64,000 bases of DNA, taken from contig QVLQ01000001.1 in assembly GCA_003545705.1 (NCBI GenBank), positions 2,232,001-2,296,000 of the forward strand, written 5' to 3'. Below, piece after piece: positions 31,014 through 41,800 of the stretch. The stretch's first letter is position 1. Each line of letters begins with the position of its first letter. The notes below the pieces were generated by a model. The model was not told the DNA's origin. It ran no database searches and worked only from the letters and a program-made list of their open reading frames with translations. This DNA comes from Acidomyces sp. 'richmondensis' (lineage: Eukaryota > Ascomycota > Dothideomycetes > Mycosphaerellales > Teratosphaeriaceae). A program made the position numbers and the translations under genes.

Positions 31014-33153
31014 ATCCACAAGCGATATAAGTGGCCGTCTAGCTACGTCCTCAGCAAACTCATCTACATTAGGCGGAATTAATGCATCTCGGATCGTAAC
31101 TCTGTTTATATAGACGGCGGAATTGATAAACCGATGTTTACTATTCTTCTTTTTTACTAGGAACTACGGATTCCAGTAAGGGCCGTAGCAAGGCTTAAGA
31201 ATCCCAGCATTAATCCGTTCTTGCAACATTTCCACAAGCTCCTGCCGAAGAGCCCGAGGTACTGAATACGTAGGAACTTGCTAAGCCTGATGTTTGACTG
31301 TTCGTATTTTTACTAGCGGTTGTACCTCTAGGCTACACCTTCCAATTTCTGAGAAGTCCTATAACAGCGCTGGCTCGCGCGCAACAAGTATAGCCTCAAA
31401 AATATGCCTCTCTGGGGCACTAAGTTCAATTCCAATAAGTACGTCCTTCAGACGCTTCGGGGTCAAGCGGTAACTAACAGGCTTTAAGGTATACCTGGGT
31501 TCAAACAGATAGTCGTACGGCCCCAGTTCTCTTACTGGCACCGTCAGTAGCTGTCGTCGTATAGCGCGCTCCTTCCAGTCCGGACGTCCTCCTGGCGTTG
31601 AACCGTCCGATTCATGCGAATCCACCGGGCGGACCTTCTCCGCCTTCCGTTTGTACATAGCGCGAACCTGGCCGTAATAATATAGGTCCGACAACTCGCT
31701 ATTCCGTAACAGGAACTTATTCTTTGACGAAGTATCCGAGCAGAAGAGCTAAGGATGTTGAATAGACGGGATGATGGTCCCGGGTAGTATCGTGCCCATA
31801 GCTACGGCTGGCCGTAGATATGGAGCGAGTGCCCCCGCCTCTCTTAGTAGGCCGCCGCTACCACCTTCACTACCACTCACCGGACATTCAACCATGTTAA
31901 TAGCGAACTCAGTGCCGGTAACTAGTTCGCCTAGTCTTTTCCCACTTCATCAGCGTTGCTCTCTTCGCGACTCAATCGATCAATTCCGGGCGATACTCCA
32001 AACATAACAGTACGACTCCTATCCTCGCTGGTTATCGTACAAGTCACCTTACTAGAAGGTGTGCGCTAAGTGTTCAATGAAGCTCGACATGCAAAGGTCT
32101 CGCTAAGGATACATAGCTACGCAAGCTTGTCTACAACAAGGAGTAGTGTTTGTATACTTACATTACCTATCTTGACCGACGCACCTATGTATATACCTAA
32201 GAACTTTACCGCTTCCCTATTGGCCACAAACATCCGGCCTTTCGCAAGAGGCGGCGGCAAACTTGACATAGGAAGGGATGCTGCCATCGCATTACTTATA
32301 CGAATCACGTTGATGTCAGCACCGGAATCAAGAAGACATCGCATAGTGGCGCTAGCCGGTCCCACCTCCGCGACAACCGAAGGCGAGTCATTACGATAAA
32401 TAATGTCAGAACCTATAATAGCATCCACTTCACGCGCGGTAAGGGTAACTGCAGCCACCTGTAGGCCACCTTTCGCTGTTGCCTCTGCGGCTTTTTCCGC
32501 TCTTCGTCGCTCTAGGAGCGCTCGCCTCACTTCAGCTCGCTCATCCAGTTTAGTGCGTATAGGATCGGCCAATTCCTCCGGAAGGGGTTTGAAAAGAAGT
32601 TTACTGACCCCCGGCATCTTCGCACAGCAGTCACCTACCGTCACTAGTGCCGGTAGTGCCATAATGCGCTGCACAATATCTTGGTCTAGGGTCTGGTAGT
32701 CCTGCAAGTAATCCATGATCTTCACCGTACGCTGCCTCTTCTTCCGGCCCTTATCTGTAGGAGCTTCACGCTCGAAATCATTTATACCCGCCGGCATCGT
32801 AGGTGCCGGTGTCACACTTAGTCGCTCTAGTGTGAGCTCACGGGTCATTTGGGGGTCACCTAGAGCTGGCACCCTATCTGCAGGGATAAAGTATCCCGGT
32901 CGATTAGTCCTCACTCGCGGAGGACGCAACTGTTTCTTATAAACTCTTGCATTTTTGTCTATCACCGGGGTAGGAGTTCGCTCTTTTGCTATACCGGCTA
33001 CAAAGTATTAATCCTATTCCTCGTCGGTTGACAAGTCATCCGGGCTATCCTCAAACTGAATGCTGATATTGCCTACTGCAGCACGCGCTCGTCGCTCACG
33101 AAGCATTTGCCGGATTGCTTCTAGTCTGCTAGAGCGTGGCAACCCTACAAGCT
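31014..33153 (-). pseudogene. Gypsy gag C-terminus and aspartic protease region
   Basis: The best open part is 32965-32117. It holds a basic linker (VYKKQLRPPRVRTNRP), then a retropepsin-like active site, CLLDSGADINVI, the DSG motif of Gypsy proteases. Downstream toward the reverse transcriptase the frame is interrupted repeatedly by TAG and TAA. At 33154-33166 the sequence meets LINE-A. Confidence 0.75.
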
Positions 33154-33166
33154 CACTGCCTGGCTT
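33154..33166. repeat. Target-site duplication of LINE-A, left copy
   Basis: CACTGCCTGGCTT here equals 38442-38454, directly after the LINE-A tail. Confidence 0.85.
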
Positions 33167-33416
33167 CAAGGTCTACAGTAAACACAGTCACCCACATCTC
33201 GACCAAAACCGGACGAAATTCGAAGCTGATTACACCAAATTCAAGCGCTCGCGACGTACACCTTCGCGCCAAGCGCACGGCGCGCCGCCGGCGTTATCCA
33301 TCGAGCTTTTGATAGCTCCATCTCACCAGAAACCAGACAAAAAATTTTTTGAGGTGTTGCCAAGCCTTGGACCCTGAAATTTGAGTACTGGACCCTGAGG
33401 GCCTAAGGCACCAAAT

Positions 33417-34835
33417 ATGACCCCACCTAACAGCCAGAGAGGTACAAGAATGGAAATGGAGATTGACAGCGAGGGACCTACCACTCCTAAAAAAATCATA
33501 GGCTGTAAAAGGCCTATTGAAACCCCACAGCGCCCCCGCGCTAATGCAGCAAGACGTCAACTGATACCGGCAATACCTTTACTAAGCAAAAAGACCCTGT
33601 TGCAAGCTAAACAAAATAAAGAAGACAGTTCAGAGGAAGAGGAGGAGGGTAATGAGGAAGAGGAGGAGGAGGAGGAAAAGGAGGGAGAGAAAGAGGAGGA
33701 AATCAACAGAGAGAAAGAAAAAGAGGTATCAAGCCTTATTTATAAGGCTAGAGACCTTATCGTTAAGGCAGCAAGCCTTACCAAAAATCGCCAAGAACAG
33801 ACTAATCTCCTTGACCTCGTACACATCTTCAGGGAATATACGGAGCAAGGCACAGTACTCTCTAGTACCAAGCTTATTGCTAATAGAGCAAGCGAACTTA
33901 CGGCAGTTGCTAAGGCAGCTACTAGCGCTATCCGTACCCAAACAGCTACATACGCTGACGCAGTAAAGGCTGGAACTAAGCCAGGCGTCAATCCGGTAAT
34001 ACAACAGGCAGGGAGGAGCAACCAATCCCAAGCCGAGAGAACAAGCCCTAAGGAGACGTCCAAAACTGAGTCAATTGTAGTCTCCCTAAAAGGGGAAGCT
34101 AGTAAAGATATAGGCGCTGACTTCTTCAACCTAAGGAACAGGGTAAATAAGGCGATAGGAGGACCGGCAGTTGCCTCTATCCGCTGGACCCTAAATAAGG
34201 AGAAGCCAAACCTTATCCTCACCCTTACACACGAGTACCCGGCCAGTAGGGTGCTAGCAAGCTTTAACAAGTGGCAGAGTGTTCTAATAGCCGACAGTGC
34301 TATAGCTAACACTAACTGGCATAAAGTGCTAATACACGGAGCCCCTACCTCAGTGTTCAATACTGAAGGAGGAATGGACCTTATCGTAGACGAGATCAAG
34401 ACATTCAACCAGGGCTTAGAGCCAGTAGGGGTTCCCTATTGGCTTACATCCAAGGAACGCCGGCAAAACCAACGAGCAGGCACAGTTATAGTAGCCTTTA
34501 AATCCGAAAAAGAGGCTAACACCGTTATACGACATGGTATATCAATTGCCGGTCTCCGCCTTAAAGCTGAGAAGATGCTACGGACCCCTAGAACCTCGCA
34601 ATGTTCTAGGTGCCTAGGCTTCGGGCACAGGGACATTAAATGCCGTAAGGCATTTAAATGCCGTCTATGCGCCGAGGAACATAGCTCTAAACAACACAAA
34701 TGCGGAGCCTGTGGATCAACCGAGCTATGCCAACATATAAAGGCTAGGTGCTTCAACTGTAGCGGCAAACATACAGCGGACTCTAAGGACTACGAGACCT
34801 ACCTAACTATTAGAAATGTTAGAAAGGAATCTTAA
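33417..34835 (+). CDS. LINE-A ORF1, nucleic-acid-binding gag-like protein
   Basis: The 472-residue protein probably coats the LINE RNA. It has a very acidic run near residues 65-95 (blocks of Glu with Lys), a Ser/Thr-rich middle, and an RRM-like central region. It ends with several CCHC-type zinc knuckles, beginning CSRCLGFGHRDIKC, then CRLCAEEHSSKQHKC and CFNCSGKHTADSKD. That is the usual layout for fungal LINE ORF1. The last 20 bases overlap ORF2. Compared with LINE-B it carries two G-to-A changes (33652, Asp to Asn; 34792, Cys to Tyr), both in a TG context. The frame is fully open and the protein could be made. Confidence 0.85.
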   Translation: MTPPNSQRGTRMEMEIDSEGPTTPKKIIGCKRPIETPQRPRANAARRQLIPAIPLLSKKTLLQAKQNKEDSSEEEEEGNEEEEEEEEKEGEKEEEINREKEKEVSSLIYKARDLIVKAASLTKNRQEQTNLLDLVHIFREYTEQGTVLSSTKLIANRASELTAVAKAATSAIRTQTATYADAVKAGTKPGVNPVIQQAGRSNQSQAERTSPKETSKTESIVVSLKGEASKDIGADFFNLRNRVNKAIGGPAVASIRWTLNKEKPNLILTLTHEYPASRVLASFNKWQSVLIADSAIANTNWHKVLIHGAPTSVFNTEGGMDLIVDEIKTFNQGLEPVGVPYWLTSKERRQNQRAGTVIVAFKSEKEANTVIRHGISIAGLRLKAEKMLRTPRTSQCSRCLGFGHRDIKCRKAFKCRLCAEEHSSKQHKCGACGSTELCQHIKARCFNCSGKHTADSKDYETYLTIRNVRKES

Positions 34836-37800
34836 AATCCTTCAAATAAACGTGAACCGGAGCTCCTTAGCAACGGAAGGGGCTCTAGAATACGCTAGAG
34901 ATCTGGATATAGACCTTATAGCAGTTCAAGAGCCTTGGATAACAACTAGCGATAACGGAAACGACTACAGAAAAGCACGCTCTATAACGCACCCGAGCTA
35001 TAACTGTATAGTACCAAGTCCTACGAGCCCAAGTACGAGGCCCCGAACCCTCCTATACTTTAGGAGAGACCTAGGACTAGAGCTAGCACAAAAAAACCTT
35101 AGAGACTCAGACCTTCAGTCTATAGACATTAGGGATAAGCGGAACCAGCTAACCCTACTAAATATCTATAATGAAAGGGACATAAATAACATCTGGACAT
35201 TAGACAGAACACTCTACAAGCTCCCTATACCTAAGAGCACTATACTTCTAGGGGACTTTAATATACACCATCCAGTTTGGGAACCTAGTACGGGTAGCCC
35301 TAGCCCTAGAGCTCAACTATTTAAAGAGTGGCTAGATAGTAAGGACCTTTACCTATCTAACAGGATTGGAGAGGAGACCTTTTTTAGACCACATCTAGAG
35401 AGAGGGAGCGTCCTAGACCTTACCTTTACAAGAGGGATCGAGACTATAAACTGGCAAACAACTCCAAATATAGGATCAGACCATCTAGGGATTACCTTTA
35501 CAATAAGGGGGTCTAAGGACTCTAACTGCCTCTATACGACGTCCCTAGGCAACAGATTCAATACTAAAAAGGCGGATTGGACACTCTTTAATAAAACCCT
35601 TAAAGAGGAAGCTGCTAAGAGCCCCTACCTTAGAGCAGTAATAGTAACAAGCAATATACGGCCTGAAGAAATGCTAGAAGGAAAAGCACATCCTATATTA
35701 GAACACCTAGACAAAGCAGCTTCGGCCCTTACTAAGGCTATTCAGACGGCGTCCACAAAGAGTATTCCCTTACTGAAGATAAGCCTAAGATCAAAGCCCT
35801 GGTGGAACAGCAAACTAAAAGACCTTAGAAAGGCGTATAACAAGGCCTACCGAGCCCTTCGGCGCTGTTCTAAGCACCTGGAGGATATCCCCGAGAATAA
35901 CCAGTATAGAGAATCCTATAAGACCTTAAGGAATTCCTACTTCCAAGCAATTAAAGCAGCTAAACAGAACTACTGGAATAAATTCCTAGAGGGAGAGGAC
36001 CCTACAACTATATATAAGGCTATGTCCTATACTAAAGATAACCAAAACAGCCTAATACCGACAATAAGCGGACAGGATTCCTTTAAAGGCAAGTGTGAAG
36101 CCCTTAGGAAGGCACTATTCCCAAATCCCCCTACGACTAGTATAACTATACGGTGGAAAAGGTATAAAGCTAGTCCTAAGTGGGAGTGGCCTAAGCTCTC
36201 ATCTAAGGAACTTCAAGATGCTTATAGCAATACAGCTATTAAAGGCAAGACACCAGGGCCAGACTCAATAACACAAGAAATAATTGCGAGGGCATACGCC
36301 GCTATTCCCGAGATATTCTACAATATCTATAGCTCGCTATTAGATATAGGAATACATCCAAGAGCGTGGAAACAAGCTATCGGGGCTATCCTTAAGAAAC
36401 CAGGGAAACCAGACTATTCCATCCCTAAGGCTTACAGGGTTATCTCCCTCCTGAACTGCCTAGGGAAGGTAAGCGAGCGGATCCTTGCGAAGCGGTTAGG
36501 ATACCTCGCTGAGACTACCGACCTTCTACATCCTTCGCAGTTAGGGGGCCGTAAGAAGAAGTCCGCTATAGATGCAGCGTTTATACTAACGGACGAAGTA
36601 CAAGCTAATAGGAGTAGAGGCCTTAAAACCTCTACCCTATTCCTCGATATTAAAGGAGCATTTGACTACGTAGCTAAGGAACAACTGCTAGGGATCATGC
36701 ACCAACTGAGACTACCAGCCTCCCTAATACTATGGACTCGGTCATTCCTAAGTGAGAGGATGCTCAAATTATCATTTAACGGAAATACGGAAGATACAAA
36801 GCCAATCAATACAGGAATACCGCAAGGGAGCCCTATATCGCCAATCCTATTCCTCATCTATATAAGGGACTTATTCCCATATTCAGATGGAATTAAACCT
36901 ATATCCTATATTGACGATATAGCCCTTATTGCGGCTTCATCAAGCCTAAGGAAGAATATCAAACTGTTAGAGCAAGCTACTCAAACGCTATACACCTTAG
37001 GGCAAGAGAACGCTATTGAATTTGACTTAGCGAAAACCGAACTCCTACACTTCACAAAAGGGAAAGGATCGGATACCCCTATTACCCTCCCAAACAACGA
37101 GGTTATTCAACCATCGCTAAAACCAGTGCGTTGGCTAGGAATCTGGTTTGACCCCTATCTAACCTTTAAAGAACACATCCGAATACGAGCATCACAGGCA
37201 AGACAAGCATTCTTGAGACTAGAGAGACTAGCTTACACCGGAAGGGGCCTATCCGCTAAAGCTCTAAGGCAACTATACCGCGCGTGCATTATCAGTATTG
37301 CCGACTATGGATCCCCTATATGGTCCAACGGATCAACAGAACAAGCTAAGCCCTTACAGGCTATCCAAAACGCGGCTACTAAGAAAATCCTAGGAGTTTT
37401 TAAGACGGCGCCATCACAACCGTGTGAAGTAGAGGCCAGCCTACTACCACCCTCAACCCGGCTTACTAGGTCCCGATACCTATACGCCTTACGCTGCCTA
37501 CAACTACATCAGCAACACCCTATTACGACTCGGATTGAGGCTATTAGAGCATCTAACAGATCCGCTAAACCAACACAGCTTCAGAGGCTAATAGAGGACC
37601 TAGACTATCTGGATAAAGATGACCTCTGTCACTATATCACCCGGCTTAACCCCCATCATAACCCTCCCTGGAAAGAGCCCACAGAACCCCCGAAACCTAG
37701 AGGACCTCTAAATGGACAAAGACAGCTCAGCGAGCCCTGGCCGCCTAGAACTACACCTATACCTACACCTACACCTACTCAAGCTCGAACCTCAGTTATT

Positions 37801-38286
37801 CGTCTAATTGACAATTGGGCAGTTGCCGATTGGAAAAGGTTACTAGATATATATAAGGCAAAACAGATATCAGATCCTAAGGGCAACCCGCTAAGCTACA
37901 GCCGACTCTACGATTGGAAGCTAACCCTACAGCCTTCTTTAGGACCTCAGGGAGTAAGCCGTCAGGTTAATAGCGCCTTCTTCCAGCTTAAGCTAGGGCA
38001 TGGATACATTAAAGGATACTTAAATAAGCTTGGACATACAGAGAATGACTTGTGTAGGTGCTTAAGGAAAGAGACACCTAGACACCTACTACTAGAATGC
38101 AGGTTATATAAGGAGGAGCGGAAGGAGTTTGACGCTCTCAACGTCAAACCGCTAACACTTCCCCTACTACTACATACTAGAAAAGGCGGAAAGCTTACGC
38201 GTCACTTTATAGATGCAACTAGGATAGCTACTAGGGGTTGGCACCTCAGCAGGCTACCTAGGGAAGAAGAGGAGGATACAGATTGA
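34816..38286 (+). CDS. LINE-A ORF2, endonuclease-reverse transcriptase (1156 codons)
   Basis: ORF2 makes the enzyme that nicks the target and primes reverse transcription from it. The N-terminal AP-type endonuclease shows LKILQINVNRS, VQEPWITTS, LLGDFNIHHPVW and the late GSDHLGITF. The reverse transcriptase has GKTPGPDSIT, STLFLDIKGAFDYV, GIPQGSPISPILFL and the catalytic YIDDIALI. Near the C-terminus lies a CCHC-like CRCLRKETPRHLLLEC. I do not recognise an RNase H domain. The start overlaps the ORF1 stop by 20 bases in another frame, suggesting termination-reinitiation. There is no internal stop, and the translated protein is the same as that of LINE-B. Confidence 0.93.
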   Translation: MLERNLKILQINVNRSSLATEGALEYARDLDIDLIAVQEPWITTSDNGNDYRKARSITHPSYNCIVPSPTSPSTRPRTLLYFRRDLGLELAQKNLRDSDLQSIDIRDKRNQLTLLNIYNERDINNIWTLDRTLYKLPIPKSTILLGDFNIHHPVWEPSTGSPSPRAQLFKEWLDSKDLYLSNRIGEETFFRPHLERGSVLDLTFTRGIETINWQTTPNIGSDHLGITFTIRGSKDSNCLYTTSLGNRFNTKKADWTLFNKTLKEEAAKSPYLRAVIVTSNIRPEEMLEGKAHPILEHLDKAASALTKAIQTASTKSIPLLKISLRSKPWWNSKLKDLRKAYNKAYRALRRCSKHLEDIPENNQYRESYKTLRNSYFQAIKAAKQNYWNKFLEGEDPTTIYKAMSYTKDNQNSLIPTISGQDSFKGKCEALRKALFPNPPTTSITIRWKRYKASPKWEWPKLSSKELQDAYSNTAIKGKTPGPDSITQEIIARAYAAIPEIFYNIYSSLLDIGIHPRAWKQAIGAILKKPGKPDYSIPKAYRVISLLNCLGKVSERILAKRLGYLAETTDLLHPSQLGGRKKKSAIDAAFILTDEVQANRSRGLKTSTLFLDIKGAFDYVAKEQLLGIMHQLRLPASLILWTRSFLSERMLKLSFNGNTEDTKPINTGIPQGSPISPILFLIYIRDLFPYSDGIKPISYIDDIALIAASSSLRKNIKLLEQATQTLYTLGQENAIEFDLAKTELLHFTKGKGSDTPITLPNNEVIQPSLKPVRWLGIWFDPYLTFKEHIRIRASQARQAFLRLERLAYTGRGLSAKALRQLYRACIISIADYGSPIWSNGSTEQAKPLQAIQNAATKKILGVFKTAPSQPCEVEASLLPPSTRLTRSRYLYALRCLQLHQQHPITTRIEAIRASNRSAKPTQLQRLIEDLDYLDKDDLCHYITRLNPHHNPPWKEPTEPPKPRGPLNGQRQLSEPWPPRTTPIPTPTPTQARTSVIRLIDNWAVADWKRLLDIYKAKQISDPKGNPLSYSRLYDWKLTLQPSLGPQGVSRQVNSAFFQLKLGHGYIKGYLNKLGHTENDLCRCLRKETPRHLLLECRLYKEERKEFDALNVKPLTLPLLLHTRKGGKLTRHFIDATRIATRGWHLSRLPREEEEDTD

Positions 38287-38441
38287 TTGCGCTCCGCGCC
38301 CCTAGGGCTCTTAAGCCCCACAATTTCCTTATCTACATTTGGCGTTATAAAATGGGAAAAATATAAACCGCTCTAGAATGAGCCGTCTTTCATAGTCATA
38401 GACTTCTATAGGACGTTAAATGGAATAATCAATCAATCAAT

Positions 38442-38666
38442 CACTGCCTGGCTTGTCCTGTGTCCCCTAACAAAGTCGATTCGCCGGTCCCTAATATAGG
38501 ACGCTGTCATTAATAAGCTGATTCAAGCCTGGACAGGCTCGCACTCCATAACCGCGCTCCCTACATATGTAACATTCCATTGACGTTACTCCCTGGCGTA
38601 AGGTCTGCTAAACGGAGCCTTGCTGATTGGAGGTGCTATAGCGAGGCGTAGTGGTTATAGTGTCGA
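38442..38666 (-). pseudogene. 225-bp Gypsy gag segment between the two LINEs
   Basis: Read on the minus strand in the frame that continues from both outer gag pieces, this spacer encodes the gag zinc knuckle CYICRERGYGVRACP. The spacing fits CX2CX4HX4C, but the His is Tyr (TAT for CAT), a C-to-T change. TAG codons interrupt the frame. It includes the LINE-A duplication (38442-38454) at one edge and the LINE-B duplication (38652-38666) at the other. Confidence 0.8.
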
Positions 38667-38832
38667 TTGATTGATTGATTGATTGATTGATTATTCCATT
38701 TAACGTCCTATAGAAGTCTATGACTATGAAAGACGGCTCATTCTAGAGCGGTTTATATTTTTCCCATTTTATAACGCCAAATGTAGATAAGGAAATTGTG
38801 GGGCTTAAGAGCCCTAGGGGCGCGGAGCGCAA

Positions 38833-41800
38833 TCAATCTGTATCCTCCTCTTCTTCCCTAGGTAGCCTGCTGAGGTGCCAACCCCTAGTAGCTATCCTAG
38901 TTGCATCTATAAAGTGACGCGTAAGCTTTCCGCCTTTTCTAGTATGTAGTAGTAGGGGAAGTGTTAGCGGTTTGACGTTGAGAGCGTCAAACTCCTTCCG
39001 CTCCTCCTTATATAACCTGCATTCTAGTAGTAGGTGTCTAGGTGTCTCTTTCCTTAAGCACCTACACAAGTCATTCTCTGTATGTCCAAGCTTATTTAAG
39101 TATCCTTTAATGTATCCATGCCCTAGCTTAAGCTGGAAGAAGGCGCTATTAACCTGACGGCTTACTCCCTGAGGTCCTAAAGAAGGCTGTAGGGTTAGCT
39201 TCCAATCGTAGAGTCGGCTGTAGCTTAGCGGGTTGCCCTTAGGATCTGATATCTGTTTTGCCTTATATATATCTAGTAACCTTTTCCAATCGGCAACTGC
39301 CCAATTGTCAATTAGACGAATAACTGAGGTTCGAGCTTGAGTAGGTGTAGGTGTAGGTATAGGTGTAGTTCTAGGCGGCCAGGGCTCGCTGAGCTGTCTT
39401 TGTCCATTTAGAGGTCCTCTAGGTTTCGGGGGTTCTGTGGGCTCTTTCCAGGGAGGGTTATGATGGGGGTTAAGCCGGGTGATATAGTGACAGAGGTCAT
39501 CTTTATCCAGATAGTCTAGGTCCTCTATTAGCCTCTGAAGCTGTGTTGGTTTAGCGGATCTGTTAGATGCTCTAATAGCCTCAATCCGAGTCGTAATAGG
39601 GTGTTGCTGATGTAGTTGTAGGCAGCGTAAGGCGTATAGGTATCGGGACCTAGTAAGCCGGGTTGAGGGTGGTAGTAGGCTGGCCTCTACTTCACACGGT
39701 TGTGATGGCGCCGTCTTAAAAACTCCTAGGATTTTCTTAGTAGCCGCGTTTTGGATAGCCTGTAAGGGCTTAGCTTGTTCTGTTGATCCGTTGGACCATA
39801 TAGGGGATCCATAGTCGGCAATACTGATAATGCACGCGCGGTATAGTTGCCTTAGAGCTTTAGCGGATAGGCCCCTTCCGGTGTAAGCTAGTCTCTCTAG
39901 TCTCAAGAATGCTTGTCTTGCCTGTGATGCTCGTATTCGGATGTGTTCTTTAAAGGTTAGATAGGGGTCAAACCAGATTCCTAGCCAACGCACTGGTTTT
40001 AGCGATGGTTGAATAACCTCGTTGTTTGGGAGGGTAATAGGGGTATCCGATCCTTTCCCTTTTGTGAAGTGTAGGAGTTCGGTTTTCGCTAAGTCAAATT
40101 CAATAGCGTTCTCTTGCCCTAAGGTGTATAGCGTTTGAGTAGCTTGCTCTAACAGTTTGATATTCTTCCTTAGGCTTGATGAAGCCGCAATAAGGGCTAT
40201 ATCGTCAATATAGGATATAGGTTTAATTCCATCTGAATATGGGAATAAGTCCCTTATATAGATGAGGAATAGGATTGGCGATATAGGGCTCCCTTGCGGT
40301 ATTCCTGTATTGATTGGCTTTGTATCTTCCGTATTTCCGTTAAATGATAATTTGAGCATCCTCTCACTTAGGAATGACCGAGTCCATAGTATTAGGGAGG
40401 CTGGTAGTCTCAGTTGGTGCATGATCCCTAGCAGTTGTTCCTTAGCTACGTAGTCAAATGCTCCTTTAATATCGAGGAATAGGGTAGAGGTTTTAAGGCC
40501 TCTACTCCTATTAGCTTGTACTTCGTCCGTTAGTATAAACGCTGCATCTATAGCGGACTTCTTCTTACGGCCCCCTAACTGCGAAGGATGTAGAAGGTCG
40601 GTAGTCTCAGCGAGGTATCCTAACCGCTTCGCAAGGATCCGCTCGCTTACCTTCCCTAGGCAGTTCAGGAGGGAGATAACCCTGTAAGCCTTAGGGATGG
40701 AATAGTCTGGTTTCCCTGGTTTCTTAAGGATAGCCCCGATAGCTTGTTTCCACGCTCTTGGATGTATTCCTATATCTAATAGCGAGCTATAGATATTGTA
40801 GAATATCTCGGGAATAGCGGCGTATGCCCTCGCAATTATTTCTTGTGTTATTGAGTCTGGCCCTGGTGTCTTGCCTTTAATAGCTGTATTGCTATAAGCA
40901 TCTTGAAGTTCCTTAGATGAGAGCTTAGGCCACTCCCACTTAGGACTAGCTTTATACCTTTTCCACCGTATAGTTATACTAGTCGTAGGGGGATTTGGGA
41001 ATAGTGCCTTCCTAAGGGCTTCACACTTGCCTTTAAAGGAATCCTGTCCGCTTATTGTCGGTATTAGGCTGTTTTGGTTATCTTTAGTATAGGACATAGC
41101 CTTATATATAGTTGTAGGGTCCTCTCCCTCTAGGAATTTATTCCAGTAGTTCTGTTTAGCTGCTTTAATTGCTTGGAAGTAGGAATTCCTTAAGGTCTTA
41201 TAGGATTCTCTATACTGGTTATTCTCGGGGATATCCTCCAGGTGCTTAGAACAGCGCCGAAGGGCTCGGTAGGCCTTGTTATACGCCTTTCTAAGGTCTT
41301 TTAGTTTGCTGTTCCACCAGGGCTTTGATCTTAGGCTTATCTTCAGTAAGGGAATACTCTTTGTGGACGCCGTCTGAATAGCCTTAGTAAGGGCCGAAGC
41401 TGCTTTGTCTAGGTGTTCTAATATAGGATGTGCTTTTCCTTCTAGCATTTCTTCAGGCCGTATATTGCTTGTTACTATTACTGCTCTAAGGTAGGGGCTC
41501 TTAGCAGCTTCCTCTTTAAGGGTTTTATTAAAGAGTGTCCAATCCGCCTTTTTAGTATTGAATCTGTTGCCTAGGGACGTCGTATAGAGGCAGTTAGAGT
41601 CCTTAGACCCCCTTATTGTAAAGGTAATCCCTAGATGGTCTGATCCTATATTTGGAGTTGTTTGCCAGTTTATAGTCTCGATCCCTCTTGTAAAGGTAAG
41701 GTCTAGGACGCTCCCTCTCTCTAGATGTGGTCTAAAAAAGGTCTCCTCTCCAATCCTGTTAGATAGGTAAAGGTCCTTACTATCTAGCCACTCTTTAAAT

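Larger units (their letters stand above)
28500..31360 (-). pseudogene. Gypsy reverse transcriptase / RNase H, split by a short LTR element
   Basis: On the minus strand the reverse transcriptase begins in 31360-31019 (ELVEMLQERINAGILKP, then FLVKKKNSKHRFI). It is cut by the element at 29762-31013 and resumes at 29756 with MDIFSGYDNITLHEESR. The catalytic motif is YIDDI (about 29570-29556). RNase H follows (RKYDAVKLECRALLQALKK, VVETDANTLVAQLN). In-frame TAG and TAA codons are frequent and again fall at expected Trp or Gln sites, for example SGL-TAG-TSAERKYDA. Confidence 0.85.
33167..38441 (+). mobile_element. LINE-A: intact non-LTR retrotransposon, plus orientation
   Basis: This is a two-ORF LINE with endonuclease and reverse transcriptase, an untranslated leader of about 250 bp, a 3' UTR of about 130 bp, and a tail of AATC tetranucleotides instead of poly(A). 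A 13-bp duplication flanks it. Thirteen bases at the 5' junction (33167-33179) are absent from LINE-B, so they are either filler or part of a longer 5' end. It has inserted in the Gypsy gag. Confidence 0.9.
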
